Source: UBA2227 sp036677505 | GTDB lineage: Bacteria > Bacillota_I > Bacilli_A > Erysipelotrichales > Erysipelotrichaceae | NCBI GenBank assembly: GCA_036677505.1 | Contig: JAVBWK010000038.1 | Span: 1-44,934, forward strand | Reading direction: 5' to 3' | Length of the DNA stretch: 44,934 nucleotides | Part shown: one piece after another, positions 24,581 to 33,413 of the stretch | Position numbering within the stretch: position 1 is the first letter of the stretch | How the letters are laid out: each line of letters opens with the position of its first letter | Notes under the pieces: model-generated | What the model was told of the DNA's origin: nothing | Databases searched by the model: none | Seen by the model: only the letters and a program-made list of their open reading frames with translations | Program-made: the position numbers and the translations under genes

Positions 24581-24987
24581 TGTCCAAAAACAGGATGAAA
24601 CTTGAAATGAACGGATTCACAGACCTTCTGGAACGCATTCAACAAGCACATGGAGATATTGATACTGCTGCGAAAACCGCTTTGCAACAAGGCTCAAAAC
24701 CCTTTGTTGATGATCTGAAACTCGGCATTCAAAAGCACCACCGAACCGGCTTTACTGAAAAATCATTGAAGAGTGAGCCTGTTGTCACTCAAGAAGGAAA
24801 TCGCATGAGCCTAGAAGTCGGCTTTGACTTGAGTCGTGGCGGCTTACCGGCTTTATTCCTGGAGTACGGAACCCCTCGAATGAAACCGGATCCGTTTATC
24901 CAAAGCGCGATCAAACGCAATCAACCCAAGGCGCGCAAGATTCAACAACAGACACTTCAGCGGATCTTGGAGGATCTAAAGCCATGA
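24580..24987 (+). CDS. HK97 gp10-like tail completion protein
   Basis: 135 residues. The pattern AAKTALQQGSKPFVDDLK, then GGLPALFLEYGTPRMKPDPF is the signature of the HK97 gp10/tail-component family, which helps attach tail to head. Two ATGs overlap the previous stop. ATG 24580 has the better spacing from GGAGG than ATG 24577. Confidence 0.82.
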   Translation: MSKNRMKLEMNGFTDLLERIQQAHGDIDTAAKTALQQGSKPFVDDLKLGIQKHHRTGFTEKSLKSEPVVTQEGNRMSLEVGFDLSRGGLPALFLEYGTPRMKPDPFIQSAIKRNQPKARKIQQQTLQRILEDLKP

Positions 24988-25334
24988 ACGTACGAGATCG
25001 ACTCATCGAAGCACTGTCACCGATCGGCTATGAAGTCAAACTTCAAGGATCTTACGCAGAACCAGAGCCGCTGCCCGAAACTTTTATAACTTACTTCATC
25101 CTGGATTCACCCGATGGATCATATTATGATGACCAACCTCAACTCACCCATACTCGGATTCAAGTGATCTTGTATTCAAAGAAGATGAGCTTGATCAATG
25201 TGGTCCCTGACCTGATCTTTCATGCCGCTAGAGCAGCCGGATTCATCCGGGATAGCCGAGGCCGAGATTTGGGCTATGAGGGTGAACACTACGGATGGAT
25301 GATGAATTTCATTACCACAGAAAGGAATTCCTAA
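24984..25334 (+). CDS. Tail terminator-like protein
   Basis: 116 residues. The order (connector, closure, gp10, this gene, major tail protein) places it as the tail-terminator/tail completion protein. The alpha/beta pattern (YEVKLQGSYAEPEPLPETF, then HTRIQVILYSKK) fits such small proteins. GGAGG precedes the ATG. Confidence 0.68.
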   Translation: MNVRDRLIEALSPIGYEVKLQGSYAEPEPLPETFITYFILDSPDGSYYDDQPQLTHTRIQVILYSKKMSLINVVPDLIFHAARAAGFIRDSRGRDLGYEGEHYGWMMNFITTERNS

Positions 25335-25964
25335 ATGACGACTCCTTATGTTTATGAGGAATACCAAGGCTTTGATAGCCTCTACTTCGCAGAAATCACC
25401 AAAGATGATGCCACTGCCTATACAGCCGCAACTCCGGCAATCTTAGCTCCGGCAGGTGAGATTTCGGTAAAAACGGAACGTGCTTCCGATCCTAAGTATT
25501 ACGACAATCAGCCTTATCTGATTGTTACTGCTGAAGGCTTTGATGAAGCAACCTTAACGGTTCCTGTTTTGCCCATTACCTTAGTCGCAAAACTCTTGGG
25601 TAAAGTAGTCGATACAGCCACCGGTGCCTTGTTGGATACTGGAGAAACGACAACCAAGTATTTTGCCATCGGGTATCGCTTACGCTTTACGGATGGCACC
25701 TTCCGGTATGTATGGCGACTCAAGGGAACCTTCAGACTGGATGAAGAAAGTGCCAAAGCCCAGGACAATTCCACCGATACCAACAACCACAAACTAATCT
25801 TCACCGGGATTACCACGAAGTATCGCTTCGATCTCCCGGATGACACGACCAGACCAGGGAAACAAATTGTCGTGGATGAACGCGATGGATTAGCGAAAGT
25901 GGACAGCTGGTTTACTCAGGTGGTTACCCCTGAAAACCTGAGTGTCATTACGATTACTCCCTAA
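25335..25964 (+). CDS. Major tail (tube) protein
   Basis: 209 residues, phi13-type major tail protein. The beta-rich pattern (YQGFDSLYFAEITKDD, PAGEISVKTERASDPKYYD, TKYFAIGYRLRFTDG) fits the tail-tube fold, which stacks into hexameric rings around the tape measure. AAAGGA precedes ATG. It shares one base with the start of the tail chaperone gene (TAATG). Confidence 0.85.
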   Translation: MTTPYVYEEYQGFDSLYFAEITKDDATAYTAATPAILAPAGEISVKTERASDPKYYDNQPYLIVTAEGFDEATLTVPVLPITLVAKLLGKVVDTATGALLDTGETTTKYFAIGYRLRFTDGTFRYVWRLKGTFRLDEESAKAQDNSTDTNNHKLIFTGITTKYRFDLPDDTTRPGKQIVVDERDGLAKVDSWFTQVVTPENLSVITITP

Positions 25965-26275
25965 TGAAATCAACCGTAGCCCTAACCATTTATGATGATC
26001 AGGATAACGTCCTCCAAACCTTCTCAACGAACCGAATTCGTTGGGGAGTGATCGAGGATGTGGTCGAACTATCCGAAAAGCTTGAAGGTAAAAACGAAAA
26101 GCAAGCCATTGAAGCCATGGGTCAGTTTCTTCAATTGGTGTTTCCAACCCTGACCAAAGAGCTCCTCAGGCAAGCCGATGTCGCTGACATCAAGCATTGT
26201 TTCCAGCAGATCATCAGTGTCGTAAAGACTTTGGATAACCAAACCGAAAAAAACGTGGAGTCGGTGAATCCGTAA
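25964..26275 (+). CDS. Tail assembly chaperone (gpG-like), unshifted product
   Basis: 103 residues, small acidic helical protein between the tail tube and tape measure genes, the fixed position of tail assembly chaperones. Near its end the heptamer A AAA AAC (26248-26254) is a canonical -1 slippery site in the right frame, so part of the ribosomes produce the extended protein. It binds and folds the tape measure protein and is not in the virion. Confidence 0.85.
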   Translation: MKSTVALTIYDDQDNVLQTFSTNRIRWGVIEDVVELSEKLEGKNEKQAIEAMGQFLQLVFPTLTKELLRQADVADIKHCFQQIISVVKTLDNQTEKNVESVNP

Positions 26276-26499
26276 ACGATTCAGCGGGTTTACCGATCTC
26301 TGAAGTTCTCTTTGAGATAAGTCTAAATCTCTGCAAAATGTTTCCTTCTTTGGACCCAATCCGGCTTCGAGAGAGCGACAGTGATGATGTCATTTATCTG
26401 ATCAATCAACTATCGAAAAAAGGGAGACAGTTGGGAAAATCATCCCCAACGCAAGTGAATCGAAAGAAAGTTTATGCCGATCAGGTGAACTGGGTTTGA
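26254..26499 (+). CDS. -1 frameshift extension of the tail chaperone (gpGT-like)
   Basis: After slippage at A AAA AAC the ribosome continues in the -1 frame from base 26254 for 81 codons to TGA at 26497. The joined product (25964-26254 plus 26254-26499) has 178 residues. The extension has no start codon of its own at its head, is fully open, and ends just before the tape-measure ribosome site. It matches the gpG/gpGT arrangement of lambda, where the T domain recruits the tail tube protein. A -1 shift at this site was shown for lambda; here it is inferred. Confidence 0.85.
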   Translation, partial: RGVGESVNDSAGLPISEVLFEISLNLCKMFPSLDPIRLRESDSDDVIYLINQLSKKGRQLGKSSPTQVNRKKVYADQVNWV

Positions 26500-26515
26500 A
26501 AGGAGGTGAGTGAGT

Positions 26516-28459
26516 TTGGCTGACGATATTCTAGGGGGTAAATGGACCCTTGATACCACCGATCTAAAAGCCGGGCTCACTGAAGCCAATCGCTTGATTC
26601 GTATCGCAGATACTGAATTCAAGGCGGCTGCAGCCACAATGGGGTCCTGGGCTGATAATGCAGATGGTCTTAGTGCCAGAATCAAGTCGCTGTCGACCAT
26701 CGTTGATATCCAAGCGCAAAAGGTTCAAGCCCTCAAAGATCAACATAAAACGATCACCGAAACCTATGGAGCCAATTCGAAAGCCGCGCAGGATCTCGAA
26801 GTGGTTATCAATAAGGAAACTGCTTCGCTCAACCGAAATACGCTTGAGCTCAATGAGAGTAAATCTGCACTCGATCAACTCAACAATAAAACCGAAGAAA
26901 CCATTCGCCAAAAAGAATACCTCAGAAAGAAAACTGAAGACCTAACCAGCTCAATAAATGAGTTCAGTAAGAAGGCTTTGGTTGCCATGACGGCAGCTGC
27001 CGCTGCTGCTGGGGCTGCCATCATGAAGTTAATGGTGGACTCAGGTCAATTTGCGGATGAATTGATTACACTTTCAAATAAAACCGGGATCTCTGTTGAA
27101 CAACTTCAGGAACTCGACTATGCAGCTCGCTTTGTTGATGTTTCAGTCGAAACCATGACCGGATCCATGAACAAAATGACCAAAACCATGGATTCTGCGC
27201 GCGATTCAATGACGACCGGGAAGCTCAATGAACAAGCTCTCGCCTACAAAGAGCTGGGTGTGCAAGTAACCAATACCGATGGAAGTCTTCGAAACAACAA
27301 GGATGTCTTCTATGAGGTGATCGATGCGCTCGGAAAAGTCAGTAATGAAACTGAACGCGATGCCTTATCCATGAAGATCTTTGGGAAAAGTGCCGTTGAA
27401 CTCAACCCACTAATCAAAGCTGGATCCAGTGAACTGAATCGTTTGGCTCAAGAAGCCCACCAAGTTGGTGCTGTCGTAAGTGATGAAGGGGTCACTGCAT
27501 TAGGACAGTTTGATGACAATATGGAGTCGTTGAAGGCCTCAACCCAAGGTTTGATGAATGAAGCAATGTCTCAGCTAGCCCCACTGATCAATGACCTGAT
27601 CCTACAGCTCAAAGACAACATGCCAGCCATTATCGATGTGATCAAAGGTTTCATAACCTTTGTCATCGAAAACGGTCCGATCATTGTGTCAGTGATCGGA
27701 GGAATTGCTGCTGGTTTAGCAGCTTGGAATGTCGTCACCATGATTCAGGGTTTGATTACGATGGTTCAAGGGTGGCAAGCTGCGACTGAGGGAATGACTT
27801 TGGCCCAGACACTGCTGAACATTGCGATGGCTGCCAATCCGGTTGGACTGATCATCGCTCTGGTTGCAGCCCTTATTGCCGGCTTGGTGATCTTATGGAA
27901 CACCAATGAAGGCTTTAGGAATGCAGTGAAGAAAATCTTCAGTGATATCGTCACCACCATCAGTACAGCCGTCGACAAGATCGTTCACTTCTTCAAAGTG
28001 ACCTTACCTGAAACCTTAGGTAAAGTCGGTGAATGGTTCTCCAACATTGGAGAAAACATCGTTAAAGGGGTCTGGGAAGGCATCAAAGGCATGACCAATT
28101 GGTTTGGTGATCAGGTGAGCGGGTTCTTCGGAGGCATCGTAGATGGAGCCAAGAAACTGTTAGGGATCAAGAGCCCATCTCGCGTCTTTGCGGGGATTGG
28201 TCAAAACATGGCCTTAGGCTTAGGCCAAGGATTTAATCAGGAAATGAATGATGTCAACAAAGCCATTCAAAACGCAATCCCAAGTTCCCTCAATGCCAAT
28301 GTAGGCATCAACGGTTCGATGAATCAACCAACCTTGAGCGGTTCCTCCATTACCCTCAATCAGACCATCAACAGCCCCAAAGCAGTGAGCCCCTATGAAG
28401 TCTACCGCCAAACGAAAATCGCGAGCCAAACCATCGCATTAGCTTTAACCAAAGGATAA
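26516..28459 (+). CDS. Tape measure protein
   Basis: 647 residues. The N-terminal 150 form a coiled coil. A TMP-type segment follows (GQFADELITLSNKTGISVEQ), then hydrophobic segments at about 160-175 and 385-470, and a C-terminal region rich in small residues. It sets tail length and is ejected with DNA. It is short for the family, so the tail is probably about 90-100 nm long (inferred from the usual length rule). AAAGGAGGTG lies seven bases before TTG 26516, the preferred start. Confidence 0.9.
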   Translation: MADDILGGKWTLDTTDLKAGLTEANRLIRIADTEFKAAAATMGSWADNADGLSARIKSLSTIVDIQAQKVQALKDQHKTITETYGANSKAAQDLEVVINKETASLNRNTLELNESKSALDQLNNKTEETIRQKEYLRKKTEDLTSSINEFSKKALVAMTAAAAAAGAAIMKLMVDSGQFADELITLSNKTGISVEQLQELDYAARFVDVSVETMTGSMNKMTKTMDSARDSMTTGKLNEQALAYKELGVQVTNTDGSLRNNKDVFYEVIDALGKVSNETERDALSMKIFGKSAVELNPLIKAGSSELNRLAQEAHQVGAVVSDEGVTALGQFDDNMESLKASTQGLMNEAMSQLAPLINDLILQLKDNMPAIIDVIKGFITFVIENGPIIVSVIGGIAAGLAAWNVVTMIQGLITMVQGWQAATEGMTLAQTLLNIAMAANPVGLIIALVAALIAGLVILWNTNEGFRNAVKKIFSDIVTTISTAVDKIVHFFKVTLPETLGKVGEWFSNIGENIVKGVWEGIKGMTNWFGDQVSGFFGGIVDGAKKLLGIKSPSRVFAGIGQNMALGLGQGFNQEMNDVNKAIQNAIPSSLNANVGINGSMNQPTLSGSSITLNQTINSPKAVSPYEVYRQTKIASQTIALALTKG

Positions 28460-28461
28460 GC

Positions 28462-29310
28462 ATGATCACCCTTAAGTACATCAACACCAAAAACCAAATG
28501 CTGATCCTGGGGGAAGATCCCGGATTTCAACTCATTGATCTCCAGGGTATTCATCCCCCAAAAGCCTCATTCTCAACCAGCACCCTTGCTGGTTTTGATG
28601 GTTCTAGGATCAATAGCACGATCGTAAATCCAAGAAATATCGTGTTAACGATTCAACTCTCTGGTGATATCGAAAGTAACAAGTTAAGACTCTATGACGT
28701 CTTTAAATTGAAAAGGGAAGGAACCTTGATTTATTCATCACCGATGCTTCAGATCCAAATCGAGGCGGTGGTTGAGAGTGTTGAGGTTCTGCCGATGTCT
28801 TGGCCAATCAAAGCCGTGATTTCATTGCTGTGCCCACAGCCTTATTTTGAGGATCTACAAGACAACGTTGTGGATGTCGCTGCGATTCAGCCGTCACTTT
28901 CTTATCCACTTGAATTATTTTCAAGTGGTGTGGAAATCGGCATAATCCAGCCTTCTGAAGCCCAAAACATCCTCAATCCAGGTGACATCCCAGTAGGGAT
29001 GACGATTCGCTTTCAAGCCATAGGAACCGTCATCAAACCGAAGATTATCAATACTCAAACGCTCGAATTCCTTGAACTTGACCTAACCCTGTACGCTGGA
29101 GATATCGTAACCATCACCACTGAAAGAGGTAAGAAACGGATTGAACTGAATCGATCCGGAGTGATCACTAATCAATTCAATAGTCTTGTTCTGGGATCAA
29201 CCTTTTTACAGCTGGATGAAGGGGACAACGTCTTGTTTACGACCAGCCTTAGTGGATCTTCATTCCTGATGACTCAAATCCTCTTTCGTCCTAGATATGT
29301 AGGGGCTTGA
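28462..29310 (+). CDS. Distal tail protein (Dit)
   Basis: 282 residues. The N-terminal beta domain pattern (FQLIDLQGIHPPKASFSTSTLAGFDG, with RNIVLTIQLSGD) is that of phage_tail Dit proteins, which form the hub of the tail tip. It overlaps the next gene by four bases. Only two bases separate it from the tape measure gene stop. Confidence 0.85.
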   Translation: MITLKYINTKNQMLILGEDPGFQLIDLQGIHPPKASFSTSTLAGFDGSRINSTIVNPRNIVLTIQLSGDIESNKLRLYDVFKLKREGTLIYSSPMLQIQIEAVVESVEVLPMSWPIKAVISLLCPQPYFEDLQDNVVDVAAIQPSLSYPLELFSSGVEIGIIQPSEAQNILNPGDIPVGMTIRFQAIGTVIKPKIINTQTLEFLELDLTLYAGDIVTITTERGKKRIELNRSGVITNQFNSLVLGSTFLQLDEGDNVLFTTSLSGSSFLMTQILFRPRYVGA

Positions 29311-31184
29311 TGATGGAACTTCTGATCTATAACACAAGCTTCGAGTTAGCCGGGATCCTAGATACAGCCAGTGATGTTATCTGGCATCGTGTGTTTACGA
29401 CCGCAGGTGATTTCGAAATCCATACGGATGTCGATGATTTGTCATTATCCTTACTCCAAAATCAGTTCATCGTTACCAAACCAGATTCTATCGAGTTTGG
29501 CATCGTTGAAAAAGTGGTGATTCAGCAGTCTGAAGACAGAGAAGTGTTGGTTGTGAGCGGGCGATTTGGATCCAGTATCTTGGGTCGACGGATCATCATT
29601 GAGGAAACCATACTCAACACCACCGTAGAACTAGCGATGAGGCAATTGGTCAATCAATGTGCAATCACTGCATCAGACTCCAGCAGAAACATTCCGGGAT
29701 TGGTTCTTGGTCAACTCAACGGATTTACCGAACACATCTCCATGCAGGTGACATACAAAAACCTGCTAATCACGCTTAAGGAACTCTCGGAGTCTAGTGG
29801 AATCGGATTTCGATGCCGCTTCAATCCAGGAACCAAGCAGATCATATTTGAAACCTTCAAGGCCAGTGATCGTACAGCCCTTCAGTCAGTGAATCCACGA
29901 TGCATATTCAGCACTGAATTTGAGACCTTACTAAGCTCAAATTACGAGCGCAATGATGATACAGCAGCCAATGTGGCGCTGGTGGGTGGTGAAGGCCAAG
30001 GAGTTGATCGAAAGCTCGTACTGGTAGGAAGTGCAAATGGACTCAATCGTAGAGAAGTGTTTGTGAATGCCAAGGACCAGCGTAAAGATGACTTGACCTT
30101 ATCCGAGTACGAAACAATGTTGGCCAATAAGGGGCAGCTTGCCTTAAGCGTTGAAACCGAACGTTTCGAAGGAGAAGTCATCACTGATGGCAATTTAATC
30201 TATAAAGCCGATTATGACCTTGGTGATCTCGTCACAATTGAAAACTCGAAATGGGGGAAGCAGATTCACGTCAGGATCAATGAGATCACTGAAGTTTATG
30301 ACCAAAATGGCGATCAAGTTATCCCGGTCTTCGGTCGATCCTCTGTTACAAGCCCAACCAACATTAACCAAGACACTTCAGGTTCTCCATCCAGTGAAGT
30401 TCCAACCCTAGCCCCTTCGAGAGTTGTTGTTACCGATGAATCAGGATTGAATACAGCCAGCTCAGTAACCAGTCAGGAACTGCTTTCCTTAGCTGGAATC
30501 ACCTCCGCGATCCAAAGCCAAATAAACAACCTTTGGAAGACGATCTATCCGGTAGGGTCCTTATACCTCAGTACTGTCGCAACCAATCCTGCAGCCTTAT
30601 TTGGCGGGACCTGGGAGCAAATACAGGACAAGTTTATGCTGGCAGCCGGAACGACCTATCCGGCTGGAACCACTGGAGGTAATGCGAGTCATGTTCACAG
30701 TTCGGCAGCCCATACCCATAGTGTTGCCGGACATGCCCATACCTCTTCAGCCCATACTCATTCAGTGAATGCACACAGTCATACTTCAGCAGCGCATACC
30801 CACTCTGTCGCAGTGCACTCACACACCCTCACAACAGCGTATGCCCAGATTCGGGGGCTAAGCGGTTATCTGTATTACAGACAATTGGCTTCTGGGGTCA
30901 CTTCATGGACTGACACCTATAAAAGTGCTGGTACCTTAACTACATCTGCGACAGCCAATACTTCCGCAGTTGGATTGGGTGGGGATACCGATGATACAGC
31001 CTTAACCACCAATTCCACCACACCAGGATCGACTGGGACCACTGCACTAACCTCTAATTCCACAACACCTCTGGACACAGGAAGTACAGCGCTTGTCACA
31101 GATTCCACGACACCGGCTAATACCGGATCGACCGCACACCTACCACCTTATTTGGCGGTGTATGTGTATAAACGACTCACTTAG
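29307..31184 (+). CDS. Tail-associated tip protein (Tal-like) with fibre-type C-terminus
   Basis: 625 residues. Residues 1-350 match the Siphovirus tail-tip/endopeptidase-tail family (Tal). Around residues 373-412 there is one copy of the repeat found three times in the downstream fibre gene (RVVVTDESG to SAIQSQIN). Then comes a baseplate domain (IYPVGSLYLS, FGGTWEQI) and a His-rich tract with about ten HxH pairs, as in T4 gp37-type fibres, where such His pairs bind metal in a trimer. It probably opens the envelope and contacts the receptor. ATG 29307 or 29310. Confidence 0.82.
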   Translation: MMMELLIYNTSFELAGILDTASDVIWHRVFTTAGDFEIHTDVDDLSLSLLQNQFIVTKPDSIEFGIVEKVVIQQSEDREVLVVSGRFGSSILGRRIIIEETILNTTVELAMRQLVNQCAITASDSSRNIPGLVLGQLNGFTEHISMQVTYKNLLITLKELSESSGIGFRCRFNPGTKQIIFETFKASDRTALQSVNPRCIFSTEFETLLSSNYERNDDTAANVALVGGEGQGVDRKLVLVGSANGLNRREVFVNAKDQRKDDLTLSEYETMLANKGQLALSVETERFEGEVITDGNLIYKADYDLGDLVTIENSKWGKQIHVRINEITEVYDQNGDQVIPVFGRSSVTSPTNINQDTSGSPSSEVPTLAPSRVVVTDESGLNTASSVTSQELLSLAGITSAIQSQINNLWKTIYPVGSLYLSTVATNPAALFGGTWEQIQDKFMLAAGTTYPAGTTGGNASHVHSSAAHTHSVAGHAHTSSAHTHSVNAHSHTSAAHTHSVAVHSHTLTTAYAQIRGLSGYLYYRQLASGVTSWTDTYKSAGTLTTSATANTSAVGLGGDTDDTALTTNSTTPGSTGTTALTSNSTTPLDTGSTALVTDSTTPANTGSTAHLPPYLAVYVYKRLT

Positions 31185-31197
31185 AAAGGAGCAAATC

Positions 31198-31578
31198 ATG
31201 CTTGTCAAATTACTGTTGGTTTTACCGATCTCTATCTTGGTCAATATCTTACTGGGCTATGTGATTGCAGCTGTCAAAATCGAGGTTGAGAAAGCCAAAC
31301 TGCTTTCCGGTTTGATCAAAGGCGGGGCAGTCTACTTAGCGATCGGAGGTCTGTATGTGATCTCCCTTATCCTTCCTCAGATTGAAGTCAATGGTCTAGG
31401 AACGATTGATATCGTGAACACTCTAGTGCTTATTTTGTCTGCGGTTCTTGGTTTCTATGTCTACCAAAGCCTACAAAAACTTGCGACCATCTTCAAACTC
31501 AAATATCAACTCATTAACCAGGAATCAACAATTGATCCATTTGATGATTCTGAGATAAACGATCTCGAAAAGGAGTAG
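31198..31578 (+). CDS. Putative holin or phage membrane protein
   Basis: 126 residues with about three hydrophobic segments (ISILVNILLGYVIAAVKIE, GGAVYLAIGGLYVISLILP and TLVLILSAVLGFYVY) and an acidic C-terminal tail. The size, topology and position among tail-fibre and lysis genes suggest a holin, though a second small membrane protein lies next to the endolysin. AAAGGAG precedes ATG 31198. Confidence 0.6.
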   Translation: MLVKLLLVLPISILVNILLGYVIAAVKIEVEKAKLLSGLIKGGAVYLAIGGLYVISLILPQIEVNGLGTIDIVNTLVLILSAVLGFYVYQSLQKLATIFKLKYQLINQESTIDPFDDSEINDLEKE

Positions 31579-31581
31579 TCC

Positions 31582-32667
31582 ATGGCAATTCGAAGTGGCT
31601 TTTTCAACAGCGTAGCCGGAGATCGACTATATAGTGCGAGTGAATTCGCGGAGTATTTCGCTGCCTTCATTGGTACCGGTGTCTTTCCGGATCCATCTAC
31701 CAGCCTACAGATCGCAGCGGCAACCGGACTTCAGGTAAAGGTAAAGGCAGGGAAAGCCTGGATCAGTGGATATATCCTCATCAATGATGCTGACTACCTG
31801 GAAACGCTCACTGCGGATGCTGTACTGAACCGAATCGATCGAATGGTGGTTCGCTTGCATTACAGTAATCGTACCATGTCGATTGTTCGCAAAGTGGGGA
31901 CCTTAGCCTCATCCCCGGTAACCCCTTCGGTTACTCGAGATTCAGAAATGTTTGAATTGTCTCTGGCTTTAATCAGTGTTCCTGCCGGATCATCTTCGAT
32001 TCCTCAAGGTAATATCACCGATACCCGTAGCGATGGATCAGTCTGTGGCTTTGTTTCTTCGACCATCACCAATATTCCTTACCTGAACCCAAGTAAGGTA
32101 CTAGTATCAGATGGTGATGGGAAGCTTGGTGTCAGTACAATCACCACCAATGAACTCGCAAGCTTGGCCGGAGTATCGAGCTTGATTCAGGATCAACTCA
32201 ACGCAAAACAAGCGCTGGTTACGGGTGCAATCTCTTCGTTCTTAACCAGTAATGCAACGGTTAGCCGAGCCATCATTACTGACGTAAACGGTAAGTTGGT
32301 GGTTAGTGTTGTGACTACGGCTGAGCTAGGCTATCTCACCGGGGTTACATCCGCGATCCAGGCTCAACTGAATGGAAAACAGGCTGCAATAACCGGAGCT
32401 GCTTCCAGTATTGTTTCATCCAACTTAAGCACAAATAAAGTTGCCATCACTGATGGAAGTGGCAAGTTGGCAGCCAGTACTGCGACAACCACAGAATTGG
32501 GTTATCTGGTGGGAGTTACGTCTGCAATCCAGACTCAACTCAACGACAAGCTCGGCCTTTCGACTCAAGCCGCTGATTCACTAAAAGTCGGTGGCAAGAA
32601 AATCACCGTCGGGACGACTGTTCCGACCTCCCCGGCAATAGGGGATGTTTGGGTTGATACCAACTAG
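31582..32667 (+). CDS. Tail fibre / baseplate upper protein with three internal repeats
   Basis: 361 residues. The first 160 resemble a baseplate upper domain (RSGFFNSVAGDRLYSASEFA). Then three 57-residue repeats start near residues 173, 230 and 287 (core: ITD-NGKL--S--TT-ELGYL-GVTSAIQ-QLN-KQ). The end, GTTVPTSPAIGDVWVDTN, is a common fibre-tip motif. A fourth diverged copy lies in the tail-tip gene upstream, so the two genes share a module, possibly for trimer formation. AAGGAG precedes ATG. Confidence 0.78.
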   Translation: MAIRSGFFNSVAGDRLYSASEFAEYFAAFIGTGVFPDPSTSLQIAAATGLQVKVKAGKAWISGYILINDADYLETLTADAVLNRIDRMVVRLHYSNRTMSIVRKVGTLASSPVTPSVTRDSEMFELSLALISVPAGSSSIPQGNITDTRSDGSVCGFVSSTITNIPYLNPSKVLVSDGDGKLGVSTITTNELASLAGVSSLIQDQLNAKQALVTGAISSFLTSNATVSRAIITDVNGKLVVSVVTTAELGYLTGVTSAIQAQLNGKQAAITGAASSIVSSNLSTNKVAITDGSGKLAASTATTTELGYLVGVTSAIQTQLNDKLGLSTQAADSLKVGGKKITVGTTVPTSPAIGDVWVDTN

Positions 32668-32674
32668 GTGATCC

Positions 32675-33307
32675 ATGGCCACTAAAACCTTTGGATATAC
32701 AGCATTAGATCCCAACTCGGCTTATTGGGGTGGATCACCATACTATGCCAATCTTGGCTTTCGAACAACGATGCCGGAAACCGGTAAGGTCATCAGTATC
32801 AAACTTCGTCTCGCCAGATATTCGGATACCGATACTCCGATTGTCTGGGGAATGATCTGGAATCGGTCAACCGGAGCCAAGATTGTTCAATCCACCGCTT
32901 CAATCTCGCCAAACAACACCTATACCTCTGCAGCGGCTCTGGTCGCCTATACCTTTGCCTTTCCAGAGACTGTCATTGCAGGAGGAACCCTGTTGTGGGT
33001 AGGCTATGGAAAGAACTCGAACTCTGGAAATCGTGCCTTGTACTTTGGGAAAAGGACCGCTCAATCGGGCCAGAATATCGACACCAATGACACTTCACAG
33101 AGTACCCCAGCAAGTACCTTCACCTACAACAATACCTTCGCTAATGAAGCGCTATGGGTTGAGGTAACGTATAAAGTCGGAGGTCGAGTCAAAGTCTGGA
33201 ACGGTACGGCTATTGTCGAGAAACCACTTAAGGTATGGAACGGATCAGCTTGGGTCGAAGAAGTCGTCAAAACATGGGATGGATCATCCTGGAAGGAAAG
33301 TAACTAA
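32675..33307 (+). CDS. Putative receptor-binding tail protein with WNG repeats
   Basis: 210 residues. The body is beta-rich and aromatic (YWGGSPYYANLGFRTTMP, TLLWVGYGKNS), resembling a carbohydrate-binding or tail-tip domain. The C-terminus has three short repeats containing VWNG or TWDG (VKVWNGTAIVEK, LKVWNGSAWVEE, VKTWDGSSWKES), a pattern found at ends of phage tail proteins. It follows the fibre gene by seven bases. Function is inferred from position. Confidence 0.65.
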   Translation: MATKTFGYTALDPNSAYWGGSPYYANLGFRTTMPETGKVISIKLRLARYSDTDTPIVWGMIWNRSTGAKIVQSTASISPNNTYTSAAALVAYTFAFPETVIAGGTLLWVGYGKNSNSGNRALYFGKRTAQSGQNIDTNDTSQSTPASTFTYNNTFANEALWVEVTYKVGGRVKVWNGTAIVEKPLKVWNGSAWVEEVVKTWDGSSWKESN

Positions 33308-33311
33308 ACAA

Positions 33312-33413
33312 ATGAAAAAAGAACAACCGATCATCGAAGACTTCGAAGAACTTGATCTTCAAAAAGAATTGGCATTTTTAGAAGCCCAGGAAAAGGAAGA
33401 AACCCATGACTAA
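33312..33413 (+). CDS. Small acidic phage protein
   Basis: 33 residues, strongly acidic (EDFEELDLQKELAFLEAQEKEE), predicted helical. It lies between the tail protein and the endolysin, whose ATG overlaps its end. Such tiny acidic genes (XkdX-like) are common at this position in Gram-positive phages. A weak GGAAAG site lies upstream. Confidence 0.5.
   Translation: MKKEQPIIEDFEELDLQKELAFLEAQEKEETHD

Noticed and set aside
30690..30830. Histidine-rich metal storage protein
   Set aside because: The His pairs lie in the C-terminus of a phage tail-tip protein, where HxH tracts coordinate metal within fibre trimers.
31093..31197. Extended N-terminus of the putative holin
   Set aside because: This part overlaps the end of the tail-tip gene in another frame; the ATG at 31198 has a clear ribosome site and is followed by a membrane segment.
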